A program made the translations under genes and the position numbers. Below the pieces are notes generated by a model. That model worked only from the letters and a program-made list of their open reading frames with translations, ran no database searches and was not told the origin of the DNA. 64,000 nt of DNA, from assembly GCA_023105745.1 (NCBI GenBank), contig JALGQZ010000002.1, positions 80,431,785 through 80,495,784 of the forward strand, in the 5' to 3' direction. The number at the start of each line of letters is the position of its first letter. Position 1 is the first letter of the stretch. This document shows, one piece after another, positions 34,282 to 46,638 of this stretch. Source of the stretch: Austropuccinia psidii. Its lineage: Eukaryota; Basidiomycota; Pucciniomycetes; Pucciniales; Sphaerophragmiaceae.

Positions 34282-36234
34282 ATACCCCCCCTACCTTGAA
34301 TGGTGAGCTCCTGAGCACCAAGATAAGGTACAAGCCTGTTGAGGCTTTTGAGATGGATTGGACATAGGGATTCCAGAGGTATTGAATCTTGCAAATAACT
34401 TTCAGGCTGGTGAAGAGGTTGGCATATGAGCTGAGGTTGACTTGGTCTTCTCTTGACATTTGGCTTTGCAAACTTTGAAAAATTGAATTGGCATAAATAT
34501 TTGGGCATTAAGATTTATAAGAAAGAAAGTTTTCAAGAAAATATAAAGAAAGAAAGATAAGAAAGAAACTTGAAAATAAGAACAAAGATAATCTTGAGGG
34601 GGATTCCAATCTTCACCATTGATATTGACAGTTGATCTGAAATGGCTAAGGACCTGGAAAACACGATTTCATGCCAGGTTCTCACAGAGTGGCCAAGGTG
34701 ATGTTTTGAAAGATTGTAGACCCCTTAGGGAAGTGCACACCAGGAGAGGAACTTCCTTTTAATAGTTACCACTCCCCCCAGTGCCATAAATTAAGGAAGA
34801 TTGATGAAATAATGTATTGAAAAGTAATGACTTGGAAAAAAGGATGAAGAAGAATGGTCCATTTCCCCAAGTGGAAATGGCCATAGATTGGAATTTTATG
34901 TTGAAAGCCAGGCCAAAAATCTGTGTCTGAAATTGCAAAGTCCTCACAGATTGGCCAAGGTGATGCTTACAACGGAAACAAGTAGAGTATGCCTAAAGGT
35001 GCATACCAGGAGTGGGAATTACGTTTGCCAATTCCTCTCCCCACCAAGCACCATAAAAGTCAAGCTCTTGAAGAATTGGGGCCTGGCTTGTCAGTATATA
35101 AAGAATGGAGATCCTTGACAACTTCAGGTCAATTCTTGAGGTTTTTTGCTGGTTCCCAAGTGGATCTTTCTGGGTCTTGAGTTAAACCTTTCCATTCCAC
35201 CAGATACCATAACTTTCTTCTCTTGAACTTGGAATCCAGTATTTGAGAGAATTCCCATTCCTCTTCTTCTTCAATGATGATGGGAAGAGGAGGCTCTTGA
35301 TGCTGATTTGGGATTGTTGATGTCTTTACTGGTTCAAGGAGGAAAATATGGAAGACTAGATGGATGGAGTTCCATTGAGGTGGTAAGCATGAGTATTGAT
35401 TTTCTTCAAGATTGGAAAAGGACCGAGCCATCTTTCAGACAGCATTTTGTGGGTCTTGTTGATTTGATTTTCTTGGAATAAAGCCATACCATTTCACCAG
35501 GATTGAAAACATGTGGACTTGCTCTACTTTTATCTGAATACCTCTTATACCTGTTTATGGCAACTTCAAGTTCTCTCTTGACATCTTGCTGTACTGATTG
35601 GTTTTTGTTGATACCTTTCCAGCAGGAGTGTCTTGAGTAATGTGAACTGAGTCAAATTGTGGATCTCTTACATAAAAAGTAAAAACAGTGATTGTTTTGT
35701 TGAAGAGTTATCAGAGCTTTTGTAGGAAAATTGAGCCAGAGGGAGCCAGGTGTTCCAATCATCTTGATGATAACTGACATACATCTGAAGGTACTGTTCT
35801 AGTATCTGATTTACCCTCTCTGTTGGTCCATCAGTTTCTGAGTGGTAAGCAGTTGACAGATCTCTTGAAATCTTGAGCTGCTGACAAAGATTGGTCCAAA
35901 AGGAGGAAACAAAAAGTGAACCTCTATCACTGACAATGCTTGAAGGAAGGCCATGCTTTGAAAAGATATTCTTGATGAATAAATGGGCAAAATCCAGTGA
36001 AGTTATTAAAGACATTGTGGGAATAAAAACTTCCATTTTTGAGAACCTGTCCACTATTACCAGAATTTGATCAAAAGAATTGGACAGTGGCATTTTAGTT
36101 ATAAAGTCCATTGAAAGACAAATCCAAGGAGCATTTGGAATTGGAAGAGGTTTGAGGAGTTCAAACTTCTTGTGATGAATATTCTTGTTTCTTGAACACT
36201 TTTGACAGGATGAGACATAATCCTTGATGAATTG
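34282..36234 (-). pseudogene. element E3: integrase and chromodomain remnant of an A-like chromovirus
   Basis: Minus-strand order: QFIKDYVSSCQKCSRNK (zinc-finger end) at about 36230; an integrase core with MDFITKMPLSNSF, SDRGSLFVSSFW and a YHSETDGPTERVNQ segment (35668-36111); a frameshifted stretch near 35440-35670; then a chromodomain (35129-35300, YLVEWKGLTQDPERSTWEP). The 3' UTR follows, ending in a G-rich tract (GGGGGGTATT on the minus strand) before the LTR. It is clearly diverged from A1/A2 but colinear. Everything upstream of the integrase zinc finger is missing where the B LTR begins at 36235. Confidence 0.8.
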
Positions 36235-38404
36235 TGTAAGGTTTGTCTATGAAACTCTTGATAACAGCAACAATATCATGAGTACTATGAATGTCCTCAG
36301 TAGAAAAATATAATATAATAAAATATTATAACCACAAATTTAAAGATAATTATTAAAAATAACTATACAGAAATAAATTTAATTATTATTATAAAAATAG
36401 TAGTAATAAAATAATATAATAACTATAATAAATTAAAATTATTCTATTATTGTTGAGGTCACTGACAATTAGCACAATAAGAAGTGTAAAGTTCTTAATG
36501 AGACAATTACATGTGGAAAATATAAATATTTAACCACTTATAAATAATATATAAATATTACTCATAAAATAATCAAAACACACGCTGTGCAGAAATAATT
36601 CTTATAGAAAAATTCTATATATATAAAGCTAATAATAAATAAAAGAAATATAGAATTTTAGAGAAAACTTACTTATAATATATATGTAATACAACAAGTC
36701 AAACAGCAACAGTTATTATATTAAATAATTACTATAAGTTAAACACATGCCAAAAATCAATATTGCTAAATATAAAAGAACTTTTCATAATCAAAATTAT
36801 GATTAAAGAGTTTTTGAGAGGAATTTGTGGATTTTAAAAGATATTTTAAAGACAATAATTTTATAAAATAAAATATATTATAGGTGATTACAACAATAAT
36901 CTAATTTCTATGATTTCAATTCTTTAATTTAAGATTTATAAAGAATAAAATACTTAAGAAATATTTTATTAATAAGATTTTATATATAATAAAACTTTAC
37001 CTGTTTAAATGTCTAATATGATTGGATTGATAATTGATGATGGACAAAAACAGTGATGAATAGACTCTTTTTATGTCTACATAGCAGCTCTCATGATTCA
37101 TAATGGATATAGAGGTTGTTCCCAGGTCAAAACTGAAAGACCATACTTAAAAATAAGGTTCTTAACTTAAGGTAACTTATTTTTAATTCCAATTTAAAGT
37201 TACCAGTATTATTCTTAACTCCAAGTAACTTTAATCCTCATTTAGGTTAATTATTTTAGGTTTTAACATAAAATAAGCTTCTTTATATTAACGTTCATCA
37301 CAGAACAACTTAAAAATAGAGTTTCAAGCAGAAATCTCTTGAACTCAATTATCAATTAATTTCTGAAGAAATCTCAAATATTTTTTTAAGTATTATTACA
37401 AGAGTAACTTTCCAGGGTAATTACCCAGGAAATCTGTTTATAAAAGATATTTAAAATTTTATTTATATATAGATAATGTTACATTGTAATCTGTGTAGAA
37501 TTTTCAAGCAAATCCATCAAGAATTAGATGTTCAATGAATTTTTGAAGTTATTGCTGTTTTTCCACATAAAATAGCAATACACACTAAACCTTAACTTTT
37601 GATCAGGTTTTGATGCTTGTAACTTTAAAGTTTTAAGTTATTTAAGCTTTGACAGGTCTCAAAACTTTAATTTCAAGCCTTCATATTGGGATTTACCCTT
37701 TGGCAGCTTGAAATTCCTGTCCAAATTGGGATAAAACCAGTTTAAACTTTAACGTTGGATCAACGTCTAATCTTAAAGTTTAAATAAGGTTGAAAATCCT
37801 CCAATACAGGTGGAAAACCTTAATTGAATCCATGCAGATCCAAAAAGCTGGGTACCCTAGCTCTGTTTGGTCTTTTTCCTTTGTCCCACCTTTTTGCATG
37901 GATTTTTCCCTTTTATTTATTTAAAGCCATACTATGGCCTTCAACACTTTTAAATTGAGCTCACACAGGATTTCCATTCTGTATGGCAAATCCTTAGCCA
38001 ATTCAGTAAATATACACAACACCTCAATTTTAACTAAAATTTTGGTAAGCTTGCATAAACCTTGTGAAACTTTAAATTTAGGCTTATTTAAGCTTAAATT
38101 TAACAATTTTAAAAAAATGTTAAAAAAGTTACATTAGTACTGTGAGATTCTGAAATCTTCCAATAACATAATAAATAAGCATTTTTTGGTATAACACCCT
38201 ATGGGTGTACCCTAGGTTATTTTTGGTGTAGGATCCAAAAATGACATAATATTTATAACTTTGTTTATCCAAAAAAAATTATACTTATTTTTTGTTTTTT
38301 TTTATTTTGAATTCAATTGATAATTCTGAAGAAGACTAAATCAGCTGTATATAAAACCATTTGTGGCCTTATGGGTATGTTATACATACCTCACAGGCTC
38401 AAAT
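36235..38404 (-). repeat. left (3') LTR of element B
   Basis: TGTAAGGTTTGTCTATGAAAC at 36235 to ACAGGCTCAAA at 38404, 2170 bp. It pairs with 46436-50124 once the 1.5-kb insertion there is discounted; the two are visibly diverged. Left flank AATTG does not match the flank of the other LTR (ATCTT). A 61-67 aa frame near 37930 is LTR noise. Confidence 0.85.
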
Positions 38405-38506
38405 TCCCTACCACAAAACAAATTGTGCCACAATTTTCCTTTAGTAGTATACCCCCTGGTAAATTGGGGTGGTAACATCCACTGTCCAACCTCTCTACTT
38501 ATACTT

Positions 38507-41500
38507 TCAAGTATGTAAAGCACACAATTCAGATTTTTCATTGAGGAATTGGTCTTCTCTCATGTTGAATATTCTGATAAACCTTTGGAAATCAGGTATC
38601 TTTTCTGCTACAATCCATTCATCTTCATGTTGAGGATTTCTGTACCTGACCAAGTATTTTCTTTCATCTTTCCCCCTAATTTGTCAGCCTGTGACTCAAA
38701 ACCAGAGCACAAGCATGACAGCCAAAATACCATAAACCAATGGTATAGCCAAGATACCACCAAAACATGGAGCTGAGCCAAATTAGCTCAAAAGGTATCG
38801 AGAGATAGAGAAAACTCACCTCTTTCTGAAAATATAAGTCCCATCACCATAGGACAAGAAATAACAAAGTTATTCCTGCTCAAAGTTATTGCTGAGCTTA
38901 AACCTTAATTTTCACCTCTCCTCTAAAATCTAGAAGGAGAGGCTTAACCCCATCAAATGGGTATTCAAAGTGAAGCTCTAAGCCAGGACTATCCAATGGT
39001 ACCAGCCAAACTGAGCTAGCACCAATATTACTGGAGTTATGGTCAAATTCAGGCCAAATAAGGGTGAACAAAACATTCACCTCTCATCTAACTTCTACAG
39101 TTTTAGTGTGGGATACCTGAAGTGCAGTATCTTTGGAAAGAGCACAATCAGGGCTATCAGATGGTGCCACCCACTTCTTCATATCTCAACTATAACAGAA
39201 GTTATGAGGCAGACAAGCTCAATACAGCTTTTTGCCCAAACTATGCCTATGTACAAAAACCTTGCACATGGGATAACTTTGCCATATTTAATGATAACCA
39301 TACCAAATTGGGTACCGTTGTGTAGAGCGCATACAGGGCTATCCAATGAGCCAGCTTTGAGCATGATATCTCAAAAACTGACAGAGTCATGGCTGGTTTA
39401 AGGTCAAAATCCCACCTGCTGTCATATACAGCCTCACCATGGGATAATATCCCATAATCATGAATATGAGGTGTCAAATAGACAAAGAAGCATGTTTTTA
39501 CTTCAATACCTCATATGTCAGTCAATACTGGGGTCCCATACAGTTTCTGTACAGCATTCTATGCGTCATACACGTCAGAATCAGGCTGTGAGGTCCCCAG
39601 ATGAAAATTTTCACCCTGTATTGGTAAAAACCACCCAGATGTGGTTTCAAAACCACATCTGAGCCCAATACAAGTTATACAGGCTTTTTGCAAACCACCA
39701 GCCAGTACTAGAAAGTGAAAAAATCTTCACTTCCTATACATGGAAAGGCCTAGCACCCTTTCCACCCCATTTCAGGATAAAAAGGAGGCTTTTCACAGAC
39801 AGAATTGTTTCCTCATCCTGCTCTTGAATACCCTACGTAGTAAACTGTCCAAAACAGTTTTACTCTTGGGTAATAAACAGGTATAATTATATATTTTAAT
39901 TATTGTAACTCTTATTATAGTAACCCAACTGGTAAGATTGCACCCTGGGTTCTCAGTAGCGCTCACCACCACTATAATCCAATAGTAGAACCCCTTAAAT
40001 ATCTTATAAAACATCTTAAACTTCCAAAACCCTTATTTTAAATCAATTTTTCTACGTGTCACAGTCATAATTCTAGTTGTAAATACTTTTATTACCACTT
40101 CAATATAGACTCAACCTGACATAATTCTTCTTTCTTTCAAGACTTTTAGTACTTTTTTCTGTTCACTCTGATCAAGTGGAGGTACTTCTAAGGGTGTTTC
40201 ATTTCTCAAAGGAAATAATTCCTTATCACTTGAAGTGTAATGCTTTACCAGACTAACATGAAAAGGTGGATGTTTGTTTTCCAATTCTCTTGAAAGTTCT
40301 ACCAGTACTCCATTTTTCCCATGAAGGGCTTTAATAATAAATTTTCCTGAAAAGGAATCTTTTAATTTCTTTGGACCTTTAATATTTTTGAAGCTCAAGG
40401 TTGAAACTAGTATTAAGTCCCCTACTTTGAATTCTGGGGTTTTATGACTTTTATCCCATTTCTGTTTAGCATATTCAAAGGAATCATTCATGCTTTGATT
40501 TGCATGATGCCTTACTTTATCAATAAATAATTAAAGCTTGAAGCAGTTTGATGAATATCAACCAAATCTCTCTTCAAAGTATCAACTGGAAGTTTAGGGT
40601 CCCATCCTTTTTCCAACATTACAGGAGTTTTTCCTGTTGAAGCATGGATGGAGGTCTCGTAGGCTAATTCCAATGCTGGTATAAGAGTACATGAATCATG
40701 GGTAAAGCCACCAGAATCTTTAAAATACAGGCCATAAGCACAAAATCTTCTGATCATGTCCTCAAGGGTTTGTATCATTCTTTCTGCTAGGCCATCTGTT
40801 TGTGGATGGTATTCTGTTCAAAATGATAGTTTTGTACCCAAAAGCCTATGTCAATTGGTCCATAAGGCTGATGTAAATTTTGGGTGTCTATCAATAATTA
40901 TATTTGCAAAGAGACCGGTATGAGATATAACTCTGTTCCAAATCAAAAGAGCCGTATCCATAGCAGTGTCATCTTTATGACATGGTAAAAAGATTGGTGT
41001 TTTGCTATATATGTCTACAATGACAAGACATGCATTGTAAGTTTTATCACCTCCAGGTGGTAAGGCAGCTACCCAATCCATATGAACCACTTCCCATGGG
41101 GTACTTGGTTCTTGGATATGAATCATCAAACCAAATCTTTTACCAGTAGCTGTATTGGATTTCTGACATCTATCACAACTATGACAGTACTCAATGACAT
41201 CTTTTCTCCAAGATGGCAACAAGGAACATGTCTTAATTCTTTCCATTGTTCTTTCTTCAGACAGATGTTCAGAATAAATGCTATCATGGAATTCTAGCAG
41301 TATTGTGTTAATTAACATTCTACTACACAGGACCATGACACATGTGTGTTTAGATCTATGATATAAGATACCATCAAATAAATGAAATCTTCCATTTTCA
41401 TAAGATGTTTTCCAAATATCATCCAGGGAATTAGCAAGAGCTTCATCTTTGCAATCTTTGTCAATTAGAGAAGTAAGAATATGACAATTCTTATCCAGCT

Positions 41501-42662
41501 TATAGCTATCTCTAACTTCTTCAAACAATTCTGTTCCAACATCTGAGATGTTAATTCCTTCAATTGTAATCCAAGTTTCTGCACCTGTGGGAACATAGGC
41601 AGGATTGTCAGGTGTATTGGGTAATGCCCATCTCCTTAAGCCATCAGCATGCTTGTGAATATTTCCAGCTTTATGTACTATAGTCATATTACCTCTTTAC
41701 TCCTGTATAGAAATCTGCCATCTTAACATGTGTCTCTTTGGAGTTTACATGTTAAGTGATTTTACTTCATTAAAATCAGTACTTACTTCAAACACACTAC
41801 CATCAAGATAATAATGAAGTTTTTCCAGAGCCCATACAAGGAAAAGGCACTCCATTTGGCTAGCTCCATATCTAGCCTCAGTAGGTTTAATTTGTCTTGA
41901 TATAAAACAAATTGGACCTTCATAAGGTTTGTCATTGACAATTGGAACTTGATGAAGAGCAGCTCCTAAGCCTTCACCGCATGCATCAATATACAGCTTG
42001 AAAGGAAGTTTCCAGTCTGGAATCAATAACAATGGTGCATTGGTCAAGGCATACTTGATTTTATCATATGCTTGAATCCTCTCCTGTGTCATTTCAAAAA
42101 CAGTTTGCTGATCAAAAATTCTGTATAATGATCTGGCATGAATTGCAAAATCTTTAAGTTGCTGCCTGTAGTAACTGGCAAACCCTAAAAAAGACATCAT
42201 TTCTTTTTTTTTCTCGGGCATTTGTTTTAGTAAAACTGCAGCCACTTTGTTTTTGTAAACACCAAGGCTCAGGCCTGAGACTACATGTCCTGGACCTTTT
42301 AGCTCATAAAACCCAAAATTACATTTCTTAAGAGATATTTTCATGTTCACTTGAAGAATTTTCTTAAGTACTAATGAAAGTCTCTCTAAATGTAATTGCC
42401 AGGTTTCTGAACAAATGATCATATCATAAATATAAATGATTAGCCATCCTTCTGATAATTCATGTGGGACGATGGTATTCATCATTCTCTGATAATGAGA
42501 GGGTGCATTTTTAATACCAAAAGTCATTCTTGAATACTCATAAATCCTACAATGAGCAATTATTCTCAATAATTTCCTGGCATGAGGTGTCAAAACATTC
42601 TGATGAAAGCCCTTCAGAGCATCCATGGAAGTAATGAATCTTGATTTGGATAATTGAGTCAA
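38507..42662 (-). pseudogene. element B pol, RT to integrase and C-terminal chromo-like end
   Basis: Would encode RT/RNase H/integrase. RT has [20 protein letters not shown], but the catalytic box reads YIYD instead of YIDD. RNase H-like [16 protein letters not shown], integrase zinc finger with CHSCDRCQK, core [12 protein letters not shown]. In-frame stops: 41745-41747, one near 41693, 40851-40853 and one near 40812; a frameshift lies near 40500. A 1440-bp solo LTR (38682-40121) splits the last part: before it the frame reads LKERRI, and after it the frame resumes RGKDERKYLVRYRNPQHEDEW, ending with TGA at 38507-38509. Long dead copy. Confidence 0.85.
38682..40121. mobile_element. solo LTR of an unassigned LTR family inside B pol
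   Basis: Termini TGTCAGCCTGTG and CAACCTGACA; the outer six bases are perfect inverted repeats (TGTCAG/CTGACA). The flanking 5 bp TAATT occurs at 38677-38681 and 40122-40126. Removing it rejoins the B pol reading frame (RRI + RGKDERKYLVRY). 1440 bp with no coding capacity; the internal text is made of ordinary-complexity sequence with many ACC/CAAA words. Orientation unknown. Confidence 0.9.
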
Positions 42663-42665
42663 AGT

Positions 42666-45600
42666 CTAATGAATTCTAGGGATTGGATACCTGTCTGGAA
42701 TAGTATAGGTATTCAGTGCTCTAAAATCACCAACCATCCTTGACTTATCCTTATGCCAAGTAATTATTACAGGAGTTTTGACTTCTACTTCTTCATTGTG
42801 TCCAAATTTTCTAAGAACTCCCAGTTTCATTAGTTCATTAATATGAATTTCTAATGCTTCTCTGGACCTAGGGCTAGCTGGGTAAGCTGGTCTTCTTAAA
42901 AGTGGAGGGTAAGGTCTTTCCAAATCAAGCATAACTTCCACTTCATGGCCTTTGATAACCTCAAGTGGCTCATTATCAGAAGCAAAGACTTCCCTGTATT
43001 GAAATAAAATTTCAGTAAGTTCTTCCTTCATTTCTGGTGTTAATTCAGGACTAGTTTGTGCTTCAATTAATTGATCTGACACAAATCTATCTTTATTAAC
43101 ATTTTTTAATTGTCTAATGACAGTTATTTCTCTTTTTTCTGGAGGAAAAGAAAATTTTTGCCTTTCATTTTTCCCTATAGTGAAATACCTGTCTTTGTGA
43201 TTATTAATTTCAATACCATAAATATTGAGATAATCATTTCCAAGTATAAAGTGTTGTGAAGTACAATTATTCATAACAACAAATTCAACCTTCAATCTGA
43301 TACTTCCTGTAGGATGAGGGAATATCATTGCTGCTTCAAATATACCCAAGGCATGCATATTTTGGCTGGCACTGCTGAATTTTATACCTTCAATTGGCAT
43401 TAACTTGTCTTGCCAATTGGTATAAATCTTTTCAAGATAATCTTTTCCAACACAAGTACAAAAAGCACCTGAGTCAAGATTTATCTTGGCTTCTCTGTTG
43501 TTTATGACAATATTAGTGATACAAGATGATCCAGCTGTATAACCTTTACCTGTGGCTGGTTTGGTTTTCTGCATTTTAGCATCTTGCACATGTATGAGGT
43601 CCATACATTCATCACTGTGCTGTTGTAAGTGAGTATGCACTTCTGTGACTTCAAAGGAAACATTAATGTTTTCTATACTAAGTACATCTGGTAATTCCTC
43701 CTCTTCAGAAGGTTCATAATCCCTTTCATGTACAGGGACAGCATTTGTTTCTTTTGTGTCATCTTTTTCTATTTCTATCTCATTGATTATTGTCTTTTTG
43801 GGACAAGTATTAGCCAAATGAGATGTACTTCCACATTTATGAAATTTCAAAGGAGCTTTGTCATGTGGTTTATTGGGTTTTGGAATTGGTTTCCCACTGG
43901 TCTTGTTGTCCATTTGGGGTTTATACCAATTTCTACCAATTTTTGTTCTAGTAGTTATGTCCTCCATAGCATTGATATAATCTTCTGTAGAGCAAGGCTC
44001 AATACATCTGCTTCTTATAGCATGCTCAAGGTCACCACCACACTTTCTTAATATCCTTTTATGTACCATTGGTTCAGACATATCAGGATGAAGGGAAGTT
44101 AATCTGTCCTTTTGTTTAAGAAACCAAGACATGGGCCTGTCCCTCTCAATATTAAAAATGGCTTCTTCAAAAGAATTTTCCATTTTAAATCTCCAGGAAT
44201 CATTTGCCAATTTGGAAATAATTTTTTCTTTCCACCAAGGCCAAGAATGTTTACCATGGTCTTGTCTCATTTTGTAATACCATTTCTTTTCTGATTTGGT
44301 AAACAATGAGTGTAATCTGGCACTTATGTATTCATCTGGTATGTTAAAGTCTTCTTTAAACATATCAATTGTTTCCATAAATTCTATATGATTATATTCC
44401 CCTTCACCACTGAAGGTTGGCCATTCCTCTAATCTTGAAATGTCTTTACAATTGCAAGCAGTTTCCACTTCTGCATTACTTGAAATTGTATGATGTAAGT
44501 CATTATAGCACATTTCTGTCAAGAAGTGGTGTAGACTGTCTTGACAAATCATTTTTCAGTGATATATTATTAATACTTGATTGAATATCTTCTTTCAATT
44601 CAATTCTTTCTTTATCACTTTTTTCCAATTGTTCTTGGAAGAGAGCTGCATTGTGCCCAGTTGAGTTTTCCAAGTTTTGCACTTTTATTCTTAATTCTTT
44701 TAACTGTCTAGTTATGAAAAAAATAGGATTGTCATCTGTTTGATTGAGTAAGGTAACTTTAGACTCAATTCTTGCACAAATTTGTGGCAAAGACAAAATA
44801 TTGTCTTTATTAACATTTTCAAGGCTAATAATGGTCTTTTGTGACTTTTTAACTTGTAGTATCTCATTACCCAGCTTCTGTTGGATATACTCAAATGTTT
44901 TAAGCTTTGTTATAATTTCTTTATTACAAGCTTTACAAGATCTACTTCTTTGGAAAAGATTGGTTCAATCTTTGCTCTTCCTTGTTTTTGAATTCCATCA
45001 GAGTTCTTGCCATATTGAATACATTGTCCATGGCTGTCTTCTCTTTCTTGGTAATCCTGTAATTCTGCAGGTAAGGCTTGTTCCACTTGGGCTTTGCCTT
45101 TCCCTTTCCCTTTTTCTTGCCCTTCTGGTTGGTCTTTGGGGTTTGCTTAGGCTTGTTTGGCACTTGCTGAGGTGGAGTTTTCCTTGTGGAGGCTTGGGGA
45201 ACATCCACTGGGCTGTTTTCCTTCCCTTGGGCCAACTTCTTCTTCTAGTCCTCTGATAACATGCTTTGGTTTTTCAACCAAGCTCTTATCTGTTGGACTT
45301 GTCCTTTGCAAGACATGGGTGTCCAATTCTTCAGAAGTTCTTCTTTCTTTTCTGGCCCCATGAATTTCTTCACTTGAAGATATGAGTTCATGGTGCCTAT
45401 CCAAAGACTTGGGAGAAGTTCCCCCTCTTGCTGTTTTTCTGCCATAAACCAGTTCTTGTACTGAGTCTGGTATATCTCTCTTGTTGCTTGTTGGAATTGA
45501 TTCAGGTCTAACAGAAAAAATAGCAGTTATGTCAGCTTCTGGACTCTCAACAATAGTGTCAAAGGTGCTGGCTAACCTTTGGGAACTGGTGGAAGTTCTG

Positions 45601-45725
45601 GCATCCTCCATTTGTGCCTCTCCTCTGGGCTGACATTCTTGTCTTTTGGATTTATGACTTGAATGTCCTGGTCCAGATCCATTTGATTGGATGGAGTAGT
45701 TACTTCCACTTCTAGTAGGAGTCAT
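42666..45725 (-). pseudogene. element B gag and protease, start of RT
   Basis: The gag starts MTPTRSGSNYSIQSNG at 45725; the frame breaks near 45240 and again near 44900 and 44550. The capsid region (LEEWPTFSGEGEYNHIEF, then KKWYYKMRQDHGKHSWPWW) is intact at 44552-43900. The zinc knuckle reads FHKCGSTSHLANTC, so the first cysteine of CCHC is lost. The protease motif INLDSGAFCTCVG lies near 43490. RT begins LLRRPAYPASPRSREALE and continues to YPIPRIH, where an in-frame TAG (42666-42668) separates it from the next segment in the same frame. No frameshift signal is needed here: capsid, protease and RT share one frame, unlike family A. Confidence 0.82.
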
Positions 45726-45773
45726 TTCACGTCAATATAAAACAATTAATACTAAGAAATGGATTTAATTCAC

Positions 45774-45890
45774 CTTCTGGACCTTTAAAGGGTTCTTTGA
45801 TAATTAAACCCCTTGGTGCTGGGCTAGTTTGAATTTCGATACTAGACTCTGAGGATTCAGAGTCTGAAGAACTTTCTCTGATGGATGACA
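45774..45890 (-). other. candidate internal exon upstream of B gag
   Basis: 117 nt between a TTTTCTCTAG acceptor (ending 45891) and a GTGAAT donor (45773). It is open in one frame (SSIRESSSDSESSESSIEI... to FKGPEG), acidic and Ser-rich. The corresponding place in element C has a 150-nt open segment with the same phases. Both lengths are multiples of three. Confidence 0.45.
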
Positions 45891-46435
45891 CTAGAGAAAA
45901 AAAATATATAAGCTATTTTATCAAACAATAAATATAACTTATAACCTCAACTTATTGGATAAAGTTATTTTAATTTAATTTATGGCAAATTATGTCAAAA
46001 ATAAAGAAAAAATGTCTAAGATTGAAGAAAAGATGTTTTTAGTAAAGATTTTTATTTTTAAATTTTTTATTTGATTTCATATTTTCTTAAAAGAAATAAT
46101 AATTATGCAATTAATAAGTTATTAATCAAAATTGTATTATTATTCACTTTATACTAGAATAACTCAAAAAATAAATTTCAAGTCTGTGATGTGAAAAAGC
46201 CACTGGTTAGCCAAAAGAAATTTATTCCAAGTCACTCAATATTACATTGTTTCAAACAATATTCTTAAGAAAAAATAACTTTATTAATATTATAAAGATT
46301 TTTTATAGTGGATAGGTCCCAAAAAAGCCAATATTAAAGTAAATATGGCAATTTTATGTCAAAAAACAGTAAAATAAGGTCTAGATTATGATTTATGTCC
46401 CAAATGTTGGTTAAGATCACAGCCAGGCCCCCAAA
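45891..46435 (-). other. B leader
   Basis: AT-rich non-coding DNA. Next to the LTR the minus strand reads TT then TGGGGGCCTGGCTGTGATC, a TGG-starting primer-binding site similar in position and sequence to that of C. Confidence 0.6.
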
Positions 46436-46638
46436 TGTAAGGTTTGTCTATGAAACTCTTGAGAATAGTAACAATATCAAAAGTACTATAACTGTCCTCA
46501 GTAGAAAAACATAATATAATAAAATATTATAACCACAAATTTAAATATAATTATTAAGAATAATTATATATAAAAAATAAATTTAATTATTATTATATAG
46601 AATAATAATAAAAAAAACTAATAATTAAAATAAATTAT

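Noticed and set aside
36230..36234. Target duplication for element B
   Set aside because: AATTG on the left and ATCTT on the right do not match with any small boundary shift I tried.
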